Assembly: GCF_012985465.1 (NCBI RefSeq)
Contig: NZ_JAAQWN010000012.1
Location: forward strand, 109,377-173,376
Direction of reading: 5' to 3'
DNA from: Pseudomonas sp. WS 5079
GTDB taxonomy: Bacteria > Pseudomonadota > Gammaproteobacteria > Pseudomonadales > Pseudomonadaceae
Length of the DNA stretch: 64,000 nucleotides
A model generated the notes under the pieces. That model was not told where the DNA came from. It saw only the letters and a list, made by a program, of their open reading frames with translations, and ran no database searches. Position numbers and translations under genes: made by a program. The number at the start of each line of letters is the position of its first letter. Within the stretch, counting starts at the first letter, position 1. Shown here piece after piece: positions 9,002 to 17,247 of the stretch.

Positions 9002-9673
9002 TCAGTCGTCTCGCGAGCCGCCAAACGCCGCGCAGCCACGCTGCACCTGACCGTTGATCCGAAGTTCGGCGCTCATATGCTGCAGGCTGCCACTGACGCT
9101 ATCGATGCAGCGTTGGGGCGCGACCCACAGTTCAATCTGCTGGCCGTTGGCTTCGGTGGTGAGGTTGAAGCGGCCGTCGCCCAGTTGTTCTTCGACATAA
9201 GGCACCGGCAACGGTGGCTGCCCCTCGCGTTGCAAGACCATGCCCTTATTGGTGACGTTCAATGCCCACGCCGGCTTGTGGCCATTGGCGCGCAGGATCA
9301 TGCGCTTGAAGTCCGGGTCGTCGCAGGCCGAGGTCGAACGTTCGACGCGGTACAGTTGCTGCAGGTCCACCTGGCCCTGGGTGCCGCTGGCGACTCCGGA
9401 GAACTTGCCGCGCAGGTCGGCAAACAAGGCCCCTTGCTGGCCGGCCAGGGACGCAGCTTCCTGGAGGATGCTGGTGCCGCCGGTGTCGTTGACCACATAG
9501 TTGCGCTGATCATGGCAGGGCTGGAACAGCAATTTGTCGCCCACTGCGGTCAATTCGCCCTGCATGCGAGTCAGGCCCGTCATGGACGGCTTGGCCGCAT
9601 CGCGGTCGAACAACTGGCAGGCGGTGAGCAGGGGCAACAGGGCAAACAGAGCAAGGGTACGGGCGGCAAGCAT
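9002..9673 (-). CDS. Lipoprotein, COG3650-like
   Basis: A 223-residue lipoprotein with lipobox LLTAC (lipidated C19). The body has two Cys-containing segments (FQPCHDQRNY and APQRCIDSVSG) and a closing RGCAAFGG, resembling COG3650 and distantly META-domain periplasmic proteins. The start at 9673 was chosen because AGGAG lies eight bases upstream and the product begins with a clean signal peptide. The frame stays open 28 codons further upstream without one. Function unknown. Confidence 0.75.
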   Translation of the reverse strand: MLAARTLALFALLPLLTACQLFDRDAAKPSMTGLTRMQGELTAVGDKLLFQPCHDQRNYVVNDTGGTSILQEAASLAGQQGALFADLRGKFSGVASGTQGQVDLQQLYRVERSTSACDDPDFKRMILRANGHKPAWALNVTNKGMVLQREGQPPLPVPYVEEQLGDGRFNLTTEANGQQIELWVAPQRCIDSVSGSLQHMSAELRINGQVQRGCAAFGGSRDD

Positions 9674-9842
9674 TATCGGGTCTCCTGATAAGTGCCGCCA
9701 CGTTACGCAGGCTGGCGCTGCATCACAAGCCGGTGATGGGCGATTAGGTTGCAGCATTTTAACGGAGCCTGAAATTAAGCCTTTTCCGTGGATGTTACGG
9801 AAGCATTATGCCAAGTTTAAGTTTTTCGAAAGGCGCATTCAT

Positions 9843-10199
9843 ATGAACATTCGATGGACCCTCTTCGCCCTGGCCTGCGTGGCACCCCTGGCCTGGGCCG
9901 AGGTGCCGGCCAAGCTGTTCTACACCTCACAGACCGACTTCACCGATATGACCTTGACCCTGAAAAGAGCCGGCGCCCTCCAACCCGAGTTTATCGAGGT
10001 CGACGTGACGCTGACGCCGGAAGCCAGGGAGCGCACGAAAGCGCTGACCCAGGCGGCCATGCATAAGCAGATGACCCTGTACCTCAATGGCCGGCAGCTC
10101 AATACGGCGACGGTCCAGGGCGTGATCGACGGCCCGGGCTTGCGGTTCTCCATCCCCCGCAACCAGTTGTTGGAGATGATGCCGTCGCTCCTCAAGTGA
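9843..10199 (+). CDS. Small secreted protein of unknown function
   Basis: A 118-residue protein with a signal peptide (MNIRWTLFALACVAPLAWA, cleavage after residue 19) and no lipobox, so probably periplasmic. The mature part has alternating hydrophobic and charged residues. It ends one base before the stop codon of the convergent dehydrogenase gene. The frame is open far upstream, but 9843 is the first ATG giving a signal peptide and follows AAGG. Not recognised. Confidence 0.65.
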   Translation: MNIRWTLFALACVAPLAWAEVPAKLFYTSQTDFTDMTLTLKRAGALQPEFIEVDVTLTPEARERTKALTQAAMHKQMTLYLNGRQLNTATVQGVIDGPGLRFSIPRNQLLEMMPSLLK

Positions 10200-10799
10200 T
10201 CAACCTACGATGTAGGTCTGCCCGGTCTGTAAACCTTCCACACTCTTGGCGTAGGCCAAAGCCACTTCCGTCGCCGGAACCGGCTTAAAACCCCTGAAGT
10301 AAGGTGCATAGCTGCCCATGGCTTCCACCAACACGGTCGGGCTGACCGAGTTGATCCGCAGGCCCCGTGGCAGTTCAATCGCCGCCGCTTTGACGAACGC
10401 ATCGATGGCACCGTTGACCAGTGCCGCCGAGGCGCCTGTGCGGATTGGGTCGCGGTTGAGAATGCCGCTGGTAAAGGTGAACGACGCACCGTCGTTGGCA
10501 AACTCGCGGCCGATCAGCAACAGATTGACCTGACCCATCAGCTTGTCTTGCAGGCCGAGGTCGAAATGGCTGGCCTCCATATCCCCCAGGGGCACGAAGT
10601 TGACGCTGCCGGCGGCGCACACCAAGGCATCGAACTGGCCGGTTTGTACAAACAGTCGGCGGATCGAGGCGCTGTCGCTGATGTCGACCTGAAAGTCGCC
10701 GCTCTTGCGCCCGATGCTGATCACTTCATGGCGCTGGGACAGTTCAGCCTTGACCGCCGAGCCCACAGTGCCGCTGGCGCCTATCAACAGGATTTTCAT
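10200..10799 (-). CDS. Short-chain dehydrogenase/reductase
   Basis: A 199-residue Rossmann-fold protein. The nucleotide-binding motif GASGTVGSAV lies at the N terminus and CAAGSVNF corresponds to the NAG-type motif. FTSGILNRDP occupies the catalytic-Ser position. The usual YxxxK is replaced by alanine-rich sequence (SAALVNGAIDAFVKAAA), so Tyr is absent from the active site as read. The start at 10799 follows GAGGA by eight bases. It is divergent from a LysR regulator, which probably controls it. Confidence 0.85.
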   Translation of the reverse strand: MKILLIGASGTVGSAVKAELSQRHEVISIGRKSGDFQVDISDSASIRRLFVQTGQFDALVCAAGSVNFVPLGDMEASHFDLGLQDKLMGQVNLLLIGREFANDGASFTFTSGILNRDPIRTGASAALVNGAIDAFVKAAAIELPRGLRINSVSPTVLVEAMGSYAPYFRGFKPVPATEVALAYAKSVEGLQTGQTYIVG

Positions 10800-10903
10800 G
10801 GTGTGGTTCCTCAAGGGTTTAGGTGAGCCTTGAGTCTAGAGTGGTTTTTTCTGCGGATAAGCGCACTAATAGGCAACCTTTGGTTTTCAAGTGGAAACAA
10901 TCC

Positions 10904-11812
10904 ATGAGTGAGATGGATGATCTGGCGGCGTTTGCGGTATTGATCGAGGCCGGCAGCTTTACCCTGGCCGCCCAGCAACTGGGATGCAGCAAGGGCCAGT
11001 TGTCCAAACGCATCAGCCAGTTGGAGGCGCAATACTCGGTGGTGTTGCTGCACCGCACCACCCGCCGCCTCAGCCTGACGGCGGCGGGTGCGGCATTGTT
11101 GCCCCAGGCCCAGGGGCTGGTGGTCCAGGTCGAGCGTGCCCGACAGGCATTGGCGCGGCTCAAGGATGATTTGGCCGGGCCCGTGCGTATGACGGTTCCG
11201 GTGTCCTTGGGCGAAACGTTTTTCGACGGCCTGCTGTTGGATTTTTCCAGGCAGTATCCACAAGTCCAGATCGAGTTGGACCTCAACAATAGCTATCGCG
11301 ACCTGGCCAGGGATGGGTTTGACCTGGCAGTGCGCTCAGAGGTTGCCAATGATGAGCGCCTGGTCGCCAAGCCTCTGCTGGCCTGGCATGAAATGACCTG
11401 CGCCAGCCCGGCCTACCTGGAGCAAAATGGTGAACCGCTGGTGCCGGCTGATCTGGTTGGCCACCGTTGCTTGCTCAACAGCCACTACAGCGGTCGCGAG
11501 GAGTGGCTGTATCACCAGCAACACGAATTGTTGCGAGTGCGGGTGGATGGCACCTTTGCCTCCAACCACTACAACCTGCTGAAAAAAGCCGCGCTGGTTG
11601 GCGCGGGTGTCGCGCGGCTGCCGTCCTACCTGTTGCAGATGGAATTGGCTGACGGCCGACTACGCTGGATCCTGCGCGATTATCAGACCCGCAGTATGCC
11701 GATGTACCTAGTCCACCCCTATCAGGGCGGGCTGCCACGCCGTACCCAAGTGCTGGCCGATTACCTGGTGGGCTGGTTCAAGCGCAACGGCGAGGCGTTG
11801 GACCGGCTTTAA
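10904..11812 (+). CDS. LysR-family transcriptional regulator
   Basis: A 302-residue regulator with an N-terminal winged helix-turn-helix (residues about 5-65, FTLAAQQLGCSKGQLSKRISQLEA) and a periplasmic-binding-like effector domain. It is divergent from the short-chain dehydrogenase gene, with about 100 bases between them, the classic LysR arrangement, so that gene is the likely target. The start at 10904 has GGAA eight bases upstream; an ATG at 10913 is also possible. Its stop codon overlaps the end of the convergent bufD by four bases. Confidence 0.9.
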   Translation: MSEMDDLAAFAVLIEAGSFTLAAQQLGCSKGQLSKRISQLEAQYSVVLLHRTTRRLSLTAAGAALLPQAQGLVVQVERARQALARLKDDLAGPVRMTVPVSLGETFFDGLLLDFSRQYPQVQIELDLNNSYRDLARDGFDLAVRSEVANDERLVAKPLLAWHEMTCASPAYLEQNGEPLVPADLVGHRCLLNSHYSGREEWLYHQQHELLRVRVDGTFASNHYNLLKKAALVGAGVARLPSYLLQMELADGRLRWILRDYQTRSMPMYLVHPYQGGLPRRTQVLADYLVGWFKRNGEALDRL

Positions 11813-12294
11813 CGCCAGCGCCGTGCGATCCAGTGATCAATGGACACGCGTCCTGGCCCCTTGGCCATCAGCACCAGTAGCAACGCGATCCAGGTGCCGT
11901 GGGTCGGGTAGGCATCCGGGTAGACAAACAGCTGGATCACCAGGGTCATGCCCAGTAACGCCAGGGCTGAAAGGCGCGTGGCAAGCCCCAGCAGAATCAG
12001 GACCGGAAAAAAGTGCTCGGCGAACGTGGCCATGTACGCGGCTGCTTCAGCTGGCACAAACGGTATCCGATATTCACTTTGAAACAACGGCACAGTGGAG
12101 CTTGCCAGGTGTGGCATACCAAGTTCGAAGGTGCCATCGACCAGGTCGATGGCCAAGCCCTCGACCTTGGTCTGGCCGGACTTCCAGAACACCGCCGCAA
12201 TGGAAAAACGTGCGACAAGGGCGATCAGGCTGTAGGGGATTTTTTCAAAGGCCTGAATGACGCGGGACATCAGGCTCGGGGCGGCAGTATTCAT
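11809..12294 (-). CDS. DoxX-family membrane protein of the bufferin operon (BufD-like)
   Basis: A 161-residue inner-membrane protein with four predicted helices, typical of DoxX (VARFSIAAVFWKSGQTKVEG; AEHFFPVLILLGLATRLSA; LLGMTLVIQLFV). Its ATG overlaps the stop of the preceding gene (ATGA), indicating translational coupling. DoxX-like proteins are regular members of DUF692/DUF2063/Cys-rich-precursor operons. A role in redox chemistry or maturation at the membrane is inference. Confidence 0.8.
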   Translation of the reverse strand: MNTAAPSLMSRVIQAFEKIPYSLIALVARFSIAAVFWKSGQTKVEGLAIDLVDGTFELGMPHLASSTVPLFQSEYRIPFVPAEAAAYMATFAEHFFPVLILLGLATRLSALALLGMTLVIQLFVYPDAYPTHGTWIALLLVLMAKGPGRVSIDHWIARRWR

Positions 12295-13058
12295 GATTGT
12301 ACCTTGATATGGGTGATGGCGCGGTGGCTGATCAGCAGTCCCAGGCATTGGTGCAGGTCAAATTCAGTCGCTGCGTCGAGGGCGTACGCCATCGCCATTT
12401 CCAGGGGCCATTGGTTGTTCAGGCTGTTGATAAACGCCACGCAGCCGCTGTCGATGCAAAACACCTCCACCTCCAGGCCATTGCGCAGGATCAGCGCGCA
12501 TTGCCCGTGCCACGGGTCGAGTCTGGCGACGGTGTCGCTGGTTTGATGCGCGGCCCATAACGCCACCACGGCGTAGCTCGATTGCAGGGTGGTAACGGAT
12601 GGATGCAATTGCAGGCGCACGTTGCCCAGGCTAGGCAACTGTTGCAGCTGGTTTATGACGGCCTGCGAGTCGGCGACGGGTGCGTCGGCGGCGTGATAGG
12701 CGTTGATCCGCAAGCGCTCCAGCCGCGCGACGTCAGCCAGGTACGGGACACTGGCGGCAGGGGCGAAGCCCTGGATAAAGTCGGCCAAGTCACTGCCGTA
12801 CTCGTTGAGCCGCGGGCTGGTGGGCGGATACGCCTGGACATACATCCCGGCCATGGCCCGGAAAAATCGATCGCCCACCAGTTGCAGGGTCACGGGATAA
12901 CTGTCGGCCAGGGCGTTGATCAACGAGCTGTGGACGTTGTTGCGATACACCGCAAAACGACTGGCAGGATCGGCGCCATTGCTGCTGAACAAACCATTCG
13001 GGCATGGTTGGTACAGCGCCAGCAGCGCCTGGGCAAACTGGCTTTGCAGGTTGTTCAT
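12291..13058 (-). CDS. DUF2063 protein, MNIO partner (BufC/HvfC-like)
   Basis: A 255-residue protein with the HvfC/BufC N-terminal domain (older name: putative DNA-binding domain DUF2063) at residues about 5-100: RFAVYRNNVHSSLINALADSYPV, then RFFRAMAGMYVQAYPP. The C-terminal half is variable. In characterised loci this partner forms a complex with the DUF692 iron enzyme and delivers the precursor peptide. Its ATG overlaps the bufB-like stop by four bases and its own stop overlaps the next start. Confidence 0.85.
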   Translation of the reverse strand: MNNLQSQFAQALLALYQPCPNGLFSSNGADPASRFAVYRNNVHSSLINALADSYPVTLQLVGDRFFRAMAGMYVQAYPPTSPRLNEYGSDLADFIQGFAPAASVPYLADVARLERLRINAYHAADAPVADSQAVINQLQQLPSLGNVRLQLHPSVTTLQSSYAVVALWAAHQTSDTVARLDPWHGQCALILRNGLEVEVFCIDSGCVAFINSLNNQWPLEMAMAYALDAATEFDLHQCLGLLISHRAITHIKVQS

Positions 13059-13936
13059 GGGTGCACCGCCGCAGTCAGTAGATGCTGGTCGGCTTGCCGG
13101 GCTTCGGCGTGCAACACACTGAAGGCTGGCACATCGTTGTCGCGCTCAATCAGCGTCGCAACCGGTCCGATGCGTTGTAAGGCTTGCTGATACAACTGCC
13201 ACACCGCGTTGTCGATGGGGGCGCCATGATCGTCAATCAGCAGGCGATCACCCAGGCTGTCGGCGTCTTCGGCAAAGCCGGCCAGATGAATCTCACCCAC
13301 GGTGTGCAAAGGCAAAGCATCGAGGTAGGCCAACGGATCCTGCTGATGATTGACGCAGGACACATACACATTGTTTACGTCCAGCAGCAAGCCGCAGCCG
13401 GTGCGCCGGATGACTTCGCTGATGAAGTCTGTTTCGTCCAGGGTGGAGCACTGGAACAGCAGGTAGGTCGACGGGTTCTCCAGCAACATGCGCCGCTTGA
13501 GCACGGTTTGTACCTGGTCAATGTGGGCGCACACGCGCTTGAGGGCTGCGTCGTCATAGGCCAGGGGTAGCAAGTCGTTGAGATACACCGGGCCGTGGCT
13601 TGACCAGGCCAGGTGCTCGGAAAAGGATTGGGGTTGATAGCGCGCCACCAGTGCTGCCAGGCGTGCAAGGTGCTCCTGGCTCAGCGGGCCTTCGCCGCCA
13701 ATGGACAGGCCGACGCCGTGCAGCGACAGCGGGTACTGCTCGCGGATCAATCCCAGGTAATGATGAAAAGGCCCACCGGCCACCATGTAGTTTTCGGCGT
13801 GGACTTCAAAAAAACCAATATCGGGCCGGGTGGCGAGCACTTCCTGGAAGTGCTCGCTCTTGAGCCCCAGCCCGGCCCGCCGGGGCAGACCGGGTGCCTG
13901 AGCCCGGGAGATGTCAGGCAAGGATGAAAGAATCAT
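13055..13936 (-). CDS. DUF692 multinuclear non-heme iron oxidase (MNIO, BufB/HvfB-like)
   Basis: A 293-residue TIM-barrel enzyme of the MNIO (formerly DUF692) family. Visible hallmarks are the GLGLKSEHF start of the barrel, EVHAENYM, LSLHGVGLSIGG, FSEHLAW, LLENPSTYL, LLLDVNNVYVSC and EIHLAGF; the His, Glu, Asp and Asn residues in these blocks are the metal ligands in solved members. MNIOs oxidatively modify Cys residues of ribosomally made peptides. It starts 26 bases after the Cys-containing precursor gene, its probable substrate. Confidence 0.92.
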   Translation of the reverse strand: MILSSLPDISRAQAPGLPRRAGLGLKSEHFQEVLATRPDIGFFEVHAENYMVAGGPFHHYLGLIREQYPLSLHGVGLSIGGEGPLSQEHLARLAALVARYQPQSFSEHLAWSSHGPVYLNDLLPLAYDDAALKRVCAHIDQVQTVLKRRMLLENPSTYLLFQCSTLDETDFISEVIRRTGCGLLLDVNNVYVSCVNHQQDPLAYLDALPLHTVGEIHLAGFAEDADSLGDRLLIDDHGAPIDNAVWQLYQQALQRIGPVATLIERDNDVPAFSVLHAEARQADQHLLTAAVHP

Positions 13937-13962
13937 CGTCGATACTCAGGCGTGGGAATGGT

Positions 13963-14271
13963 TCAGGACTTGGCTTTGAAGGCTTCCAGTTGACCAAAAC
14001 CGGTCGACGAGGTTTTGCTTTCCATCTTCACGCAGGTGCCCTCGGGAACCAGCTTCCAGGCGTTGGCCTGGTAGTCGGTTTTGGAGGTGCCCGCACAGGT
14101 GGTGCCGGCGCCTGCAGCGCAGTCGTTCTTGCCTTTGAGGGCGACGCCGAAGCATTTTTCCATTTTCGCCTCGTCGGCATGGGCGACAGTGGTCAGGGCG
14201 CTCAGGCTCAAGGCAGAACCCAGGGCCAGGGCGAGGGCGGCGACGGGCAGCGAGCGGGGGGTAGCGGTCAT
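13963..14271 (-). CDS. DUF2282-type bufferin precursor peptide (BufA1-like)
   Basis: A 102-residue exported protein. The signal peptide spans about residues 1-32 (cleavage near AHA-DE). The mature part has four cysteines: C40 (MEKCFG), C51 (KNDCAAG), C59 (TTCAG) and C80 (EGTCVK), spread over small Gly/Ala/Lys-rich loops. This matches the DUF2282/BufA1 precursors, whose cysteines are modified by a partner MNIO to bind copper in the periplasm. First gene of the operon, with a candidate ECF-type promoter upstream. The modification and metal in this strain are inferred from the family. Confidence 0.85.
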   Translation of the reverse strand: MTATPRSLPVAALALALGSALSLSALTTVAHADEAKMEKCFGVALKGKNDCAAGAGTTCAGTSKTDYQANAWKLVPEGTCVKMESKTSSTGFGQLEAFKAKS

Positions 14272-14323
14272 GGTGTTTCTCCAGCAGTGAGGTGGTAAGG
14301 AAGCGTTTGTGCTTGCTTACCCC

Positions 14324-14353
14324 ACTAGAGAAAGGGGGGAGGGGATCGTTACA
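14324..14353 (-). promoter_or_regulatory. Candidate ECF-sigma promoter of the bufferin operon
   Basis: On the minus strand TGTAACG (14353-14347) is followed after 16 bases by CTCTAGT (14330-14324), about 50 bases before the bufA-like start. TGTAAC-type -35 boxes are typical of ECF sigma factors, which are known to control several DUF2282 operons. No ECF sigma gene lies in this window, and the -10 match is loose. Confidence 0.4.
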
Positions 14354-14408
14354 GGTGGATCGAAGAAAACTTTAAAACAGCGCGAAATCTACGATTCACA
14401 CAAAGCAA

Positions 14409-14499
14409 ATGTGGGAGCGGGCTTGCTCGCGATAGAGGCGTGTCAGCCAATACATCCAGCACTGACACACCGCCATCGCGGGCAAGCCCGCTCCCACAT
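14409..14499. repeat. REP inverted pair (REPIN)
   Basis: Two GTGGGAGCGGGCTTGC-type units in inverted orientation (ATGTGGGAGC at the left end, GCTCCCACAT at the right) separated by a spacer that is itself partly palindromic (GTGTCAG/CTGACAC). It lies between the bufA-like promoter region and the 3' end of braG. Confidence 0.9.
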
Positions 14500-14527
14500 G
14501 TTGGTCCGGTTCATCCAGCAACCGTTT

Positions 14528-15229
14528 TTAGCCGCCCAGGTACGCCTCGCGCACTTTCGGATCGGTCAGCAGTTGTTCGCCGCTGCCCTGCATCACCACC
14601 CGGCCGTTTTCCAGCACATAGGCGCGGTCGGCAATTTTCAACGCCTGGTTGGCGTTCTGCTCCACCAAGAACACCGTCACACCGTCCTTGCGCAGCTGCT
14701 CGATGATATCGAAGATCTGCTGGATGATGATCGGCGCCAGGCCCAGGGAGGGCTCGTCCAGCAACAGCAGCTTGGGCTTGCTCATCAGCGCACGACCGAT
14801 GGCAAGCATTTGCTGTTCGCCACCGGACATGGTGCCGCCGCGCTGGCTGAAGCGCTCCTTGAGCCGAGGGAACAGGTGCAGCACCTTGTCCATCTGCTCC
14901 TGGTAGTCGCCCTTATCGGTGAAGAACCCGCCCATGGCCAGGTTCTCTTCCACGGTCAGGCGGGCAAACACCCGACGGCCTTCCGGGACCACGGCAATGC
15001 TCTTGCGCATGATCGCCGCCGAGTGCTGGCCCACCAGTTCCTCACCCATGTAGCGGATGCTGCCGCTGTGAGCCTGGGGCGAACCGCACAGGGTCATCAG
15101 CAGGGTGGACTTGCCGGCACCGTTGGCGCCGATCAGGGTGACGATTTCGCCCTGGCGCACTTCCACGTTGACGTCGTGCAGGGCCTGGATCTTGCCGTAG
15201 AAAGTGGAAACGTTTTCGAATTGCAGCAT
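14528..15229 (-). CDS. braG: Branched-chain amino acid ABC transporter, ATP-binding protein BraG (LivF)
   Basis: A 233-residue ABC ATPase that powers Leu/Ile/Val (and Ala) import together with BraF. Walker A is GANGAGKSTL, the signature motif is MSGGEQQML (the family's usual S-G-G-E-Q), Walker B is LLLLDEPSLGLAP and the H-loop region is VFLVEQNAN. The length matches the family. Its ATG directly follows the braF stop codon (TAAATG), so the genes are translationally coupled. Last gene of the operon. Confidence 0.95.
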   Translation of the reverse strand: MLQFENVSTFYGKIQALHDVNVEVRQGEIVTLIGANGAGKSTLLMTLCGSPQAHSGSIRYMGEELVGQHSAAIMRKSIAVVPEGRRVFARLTVEENLAMGGFFTDKGDYQEQMDKVLHLFPRLKERFSQRGGTMSGGEQQMLAIGRALMSKPKLLLLDEPSLGLAPIIIQQIFDIIEQLRKDGVTVFLVEQNANQALKIADRAYVLENGRVVMQGSGEQLLTDPKVREAYLGG

Positions 15230-15997
15230 TTACGCTTCCCCCAAATAGGCTTTGATCACTTGCGGGTTGTCGCGGATCTGCTCCGGCGTCCCGTTGGCCA
15301 ATGGCGTGCCCTGGTTGATCACGACGATATGGTCGGAAATGCTCATGACCAGTTTCATGTCGTGTTCGATCAGCAGCACGGTGGCGTTGTTTTCTTCACG
15401 CAGCACACCGATCAACGCCTTGAGGTCTTCGGTTTCCTTGGGGTTGAGGCCCGCAGCCGGTTCGTCGAGCATCAGGATCCGCGGGCGGGTCATCATGCAG
15501 CGGGCGATTTCCAGGCGACGTTGCTGACCATAGGCCAGGGTGCCGGCCGGGCGGTTGGCAAACTCGGTCAAGTTGACCTTGTCCAGCCAGTACGCGGCGT
15601 ATTCCATGGCCTCGCGCTCGCTCTTGCGAAACGCCGGGGTCTTGAACAGGCCCGCGAAGAAATTGGTGTTCAGGTGCCGGTGCTGGGCGATCAGCAGGTT
15701 TTCCACGGCGGTCATGTCCTTGAACAACCGCACGTTCTGGAAGGTCCGCACCACGCCCTTGCGGGCAATCTGGTGACCGGCCAGGCCCTGGATCGGCTGG
15801 CCGTCCAGCAGGATGCTGCCACCGGCCGGCTTGTAGAAACCGGTCAGGCAGTTGAACACCGTAGTCTTGCCGGCGCCGTTGGGGCCGATCAACGCGACCA
15901 CTTGTTTCTCTTTGACGGTCAGGGCGACGCCATTGACCGCCAGCAAGCCGCCGAAGCGCATGCTCAGGTTTTCGACTTTCAGGATCTCGCGGCTCAT
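15230..15997 (-). CDS. braF: Branched-chain amino acid ABC transporter, ATP-binding protein BraF (LivG)
   Basis: A 255-residue ABC ATPase. Walker A is GPNGAGKTTVFN; a Q-loop/GFYKPAGG stretch follows. The signature region is LAYGQQRRLEIAR (the usual LSGGQ is LAYGQ, normal for LivG). Walker B is ILMLDEPAAGLNP and the switch His is in VLLIEHDMK. It pairs with BraG under the BraDE permease. The start overlaps the end of braE by four bases. Confidence 0.95.
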   Translation of the reverse strand: MSREILKVENLSMRFGGLLAVNGVALTVKEKQVVALIGPNGAGKTTVFNCLTGFYKPAGGSILLDGQPIQGLAGHQIARKGVVRTFQNVRLFKDMTAVENLLIAQHRHLNTNFFAGLFKTPAFRKSEREAMEYAAYWLDKVNLTEFANRPAGTLAYGQQRRLEIARCMMTRPRILMLDEPAAGLNPKETEDLKALIGVLREENNATVLLIEHDMKLVMSISDHIVVINQGTPLANGTPEQIRDNPQVIKAYLGEA

Positions 15998-17247
15998 TTG
16001 CGCAGCTCCATATGTGGACGTTGCATGGGCAGCAGGCCTTGAGGGCGCCAGATCATCATCAGCACCATCATCGCGCCGAACATCAACATGCGGTACTCGC
16101 TGAATTCACGCATCAGTTCCGGCAGCAGGATCATCACGATGGCCGCGAGGATCACGCCCAACTGCGAGCCCATGCCACCCAATACCACGATGGCGAGGAT
16201 GATTGCCGACTCGATGAAGGTGAACGACTCCGGTGTCACCAGGCCTTGGCGAGCGGCAAAGAAGCTGCCGGCGAAACCGGCGAACGCGGCACCCAGGGTG
16301 AAGGCGGAGAGCTTGATGATGGTCGGGTTCAGGCCCAGCGCACGGCAGGCGATTTCGTCTTCACGCAGCGCTTCCCAGGCACGCCCGATCGGCATGCGCA
16401 GCAGGCGGTTGATCACGAACAGCGCGGCCAGGGCCAGCAACAGGGCGACCAGGTACAGGAACACCACTTTGCTCACCGGGTTGTAGGCAATCCCGAAGTA
16501 CTCGTGGAAGGTCTGCATGCCCTCGGCAGCGGAGCGATCAAACGACAAGCCGAAGAACGTTGGCTTGGGAATGCTGCTGATGCCGTTGGGGCCGCCGGTG
16601 ATATCAGTGAGGTTACGCAGGAACAGACGGATGATCTCACCAAAACCCAGGGTCACGATGGCCAGGTAGTCACCGCGCAAGCGCAATACCGGGAAGCCCA
16701 GCAGGAAGCCGAACGTCGCCGCTGCCATGCCGGCCAATGGCAGGCAGATCCAGAAGCTCCAGCCCAGGTAGTGCGAGAGCAGCGCGTAGGTGTAGGCACC
16801 CACCGCGTAGAAACCCACATAACCCAGGTCGAGCAGGCCGGCCAGGCCCACCACGATGTTCAGGCCCAGGCCCAGCAGCACGTAGATCAGGATCAGGGTG
16901 GCGATATCCACCGCACCACGGGAGCCGAAGAATGGCCAGATCAACGCGGCCACGATCAGGCCGATGATGATGTAGCGCTGGGTGCGCGGCAGGGTCAGGA
17001 ATTGGCTGACCTTGGGCGAGACCAGCGGGCCACGATTGGACTTGAGCAGCGCCCCGACCTGCTGGGTGAACAGCACCCGCAGGAACATCAGCACCGAGCA
17101 CAGGGCAATGATGGTCAGCGTCACCGGTCCGGTGCCGTGTACTTCAAGGTTGATCCCGACAATGCTCAACTTGAGCCCGAGTACCGGAAAGGCCACGGCC
17201 CATACCAGCAAGGCGCTGAAAAACGCCGATTTAAGATATCTGCTCAT
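15994..17247 (-). CDS. braE: Branched-chain amino acid ABC transporter, permease BraE (LivM)
   Basis: A 417-residue inner-membrane permease with about 10 helices, including the N-terminal extension usual for pseudomonad BraE. The LivM core is recognisable in LAGLLDLGYVGFYAVGAYTYALL, FPVLRLRGDYLAIVTLGFGEIIRL and the EAA-like cytoplasmic loop GRAWEALREDEIACRALG that docks the ATPases. It overlaps braD by four bases at its start and braF by four at its end. Confidence 0.95.
   Translation of the reverse strand: MSRYLKSAFFSALLVWAVAFPVLGLKLSIVGINLEVHGTGPVTLTIIALCSVLMFLRVLFTQQVGALLKSNRGPLVSPKVSQFLTLPRTQRYIIIGLIVAALIWPFFGSRGAVDIATLILIYVLLGLGLNIVVGLAGLLDLGYVGFYAVGAYTYALLSHYLGWSFWICLPLAGMAAATFGFLLGFPVLRLRGDYLAIVTLGFGEIIRLFLRNLTDITGGPNGISSIPKPTFFGLSFDRSAAEGMQTFHEYFGIAYNPVSKVVFLYLVALLLALAALFVINRLLRMPIGRAWEALREDEIACRALGLNPTIIKLSAFTLGAAFAGFAGSFFAARQGLVTPESFTFIESAIILAIVVLGGMGSQLGVILAAIVMILLPELMREFSEYRMLMFGAMMVLMMIWRPQGLLPMQRPHMELRK

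Noticed and set aside
14409..14499. Possible CRISPR array from recurring GCGGGCAAGC repeats across the window
   Set aside because: The units occur as single inverted pairs kilobases apart, not as regularly spaced direct repeats with unique spacers; no cas genes are present.
14309..16042. 577-codon open frame antisense to braG and braF
   Set aside because: Covers two certain ABC ATPase genes; composition is typical of a shadow frame.
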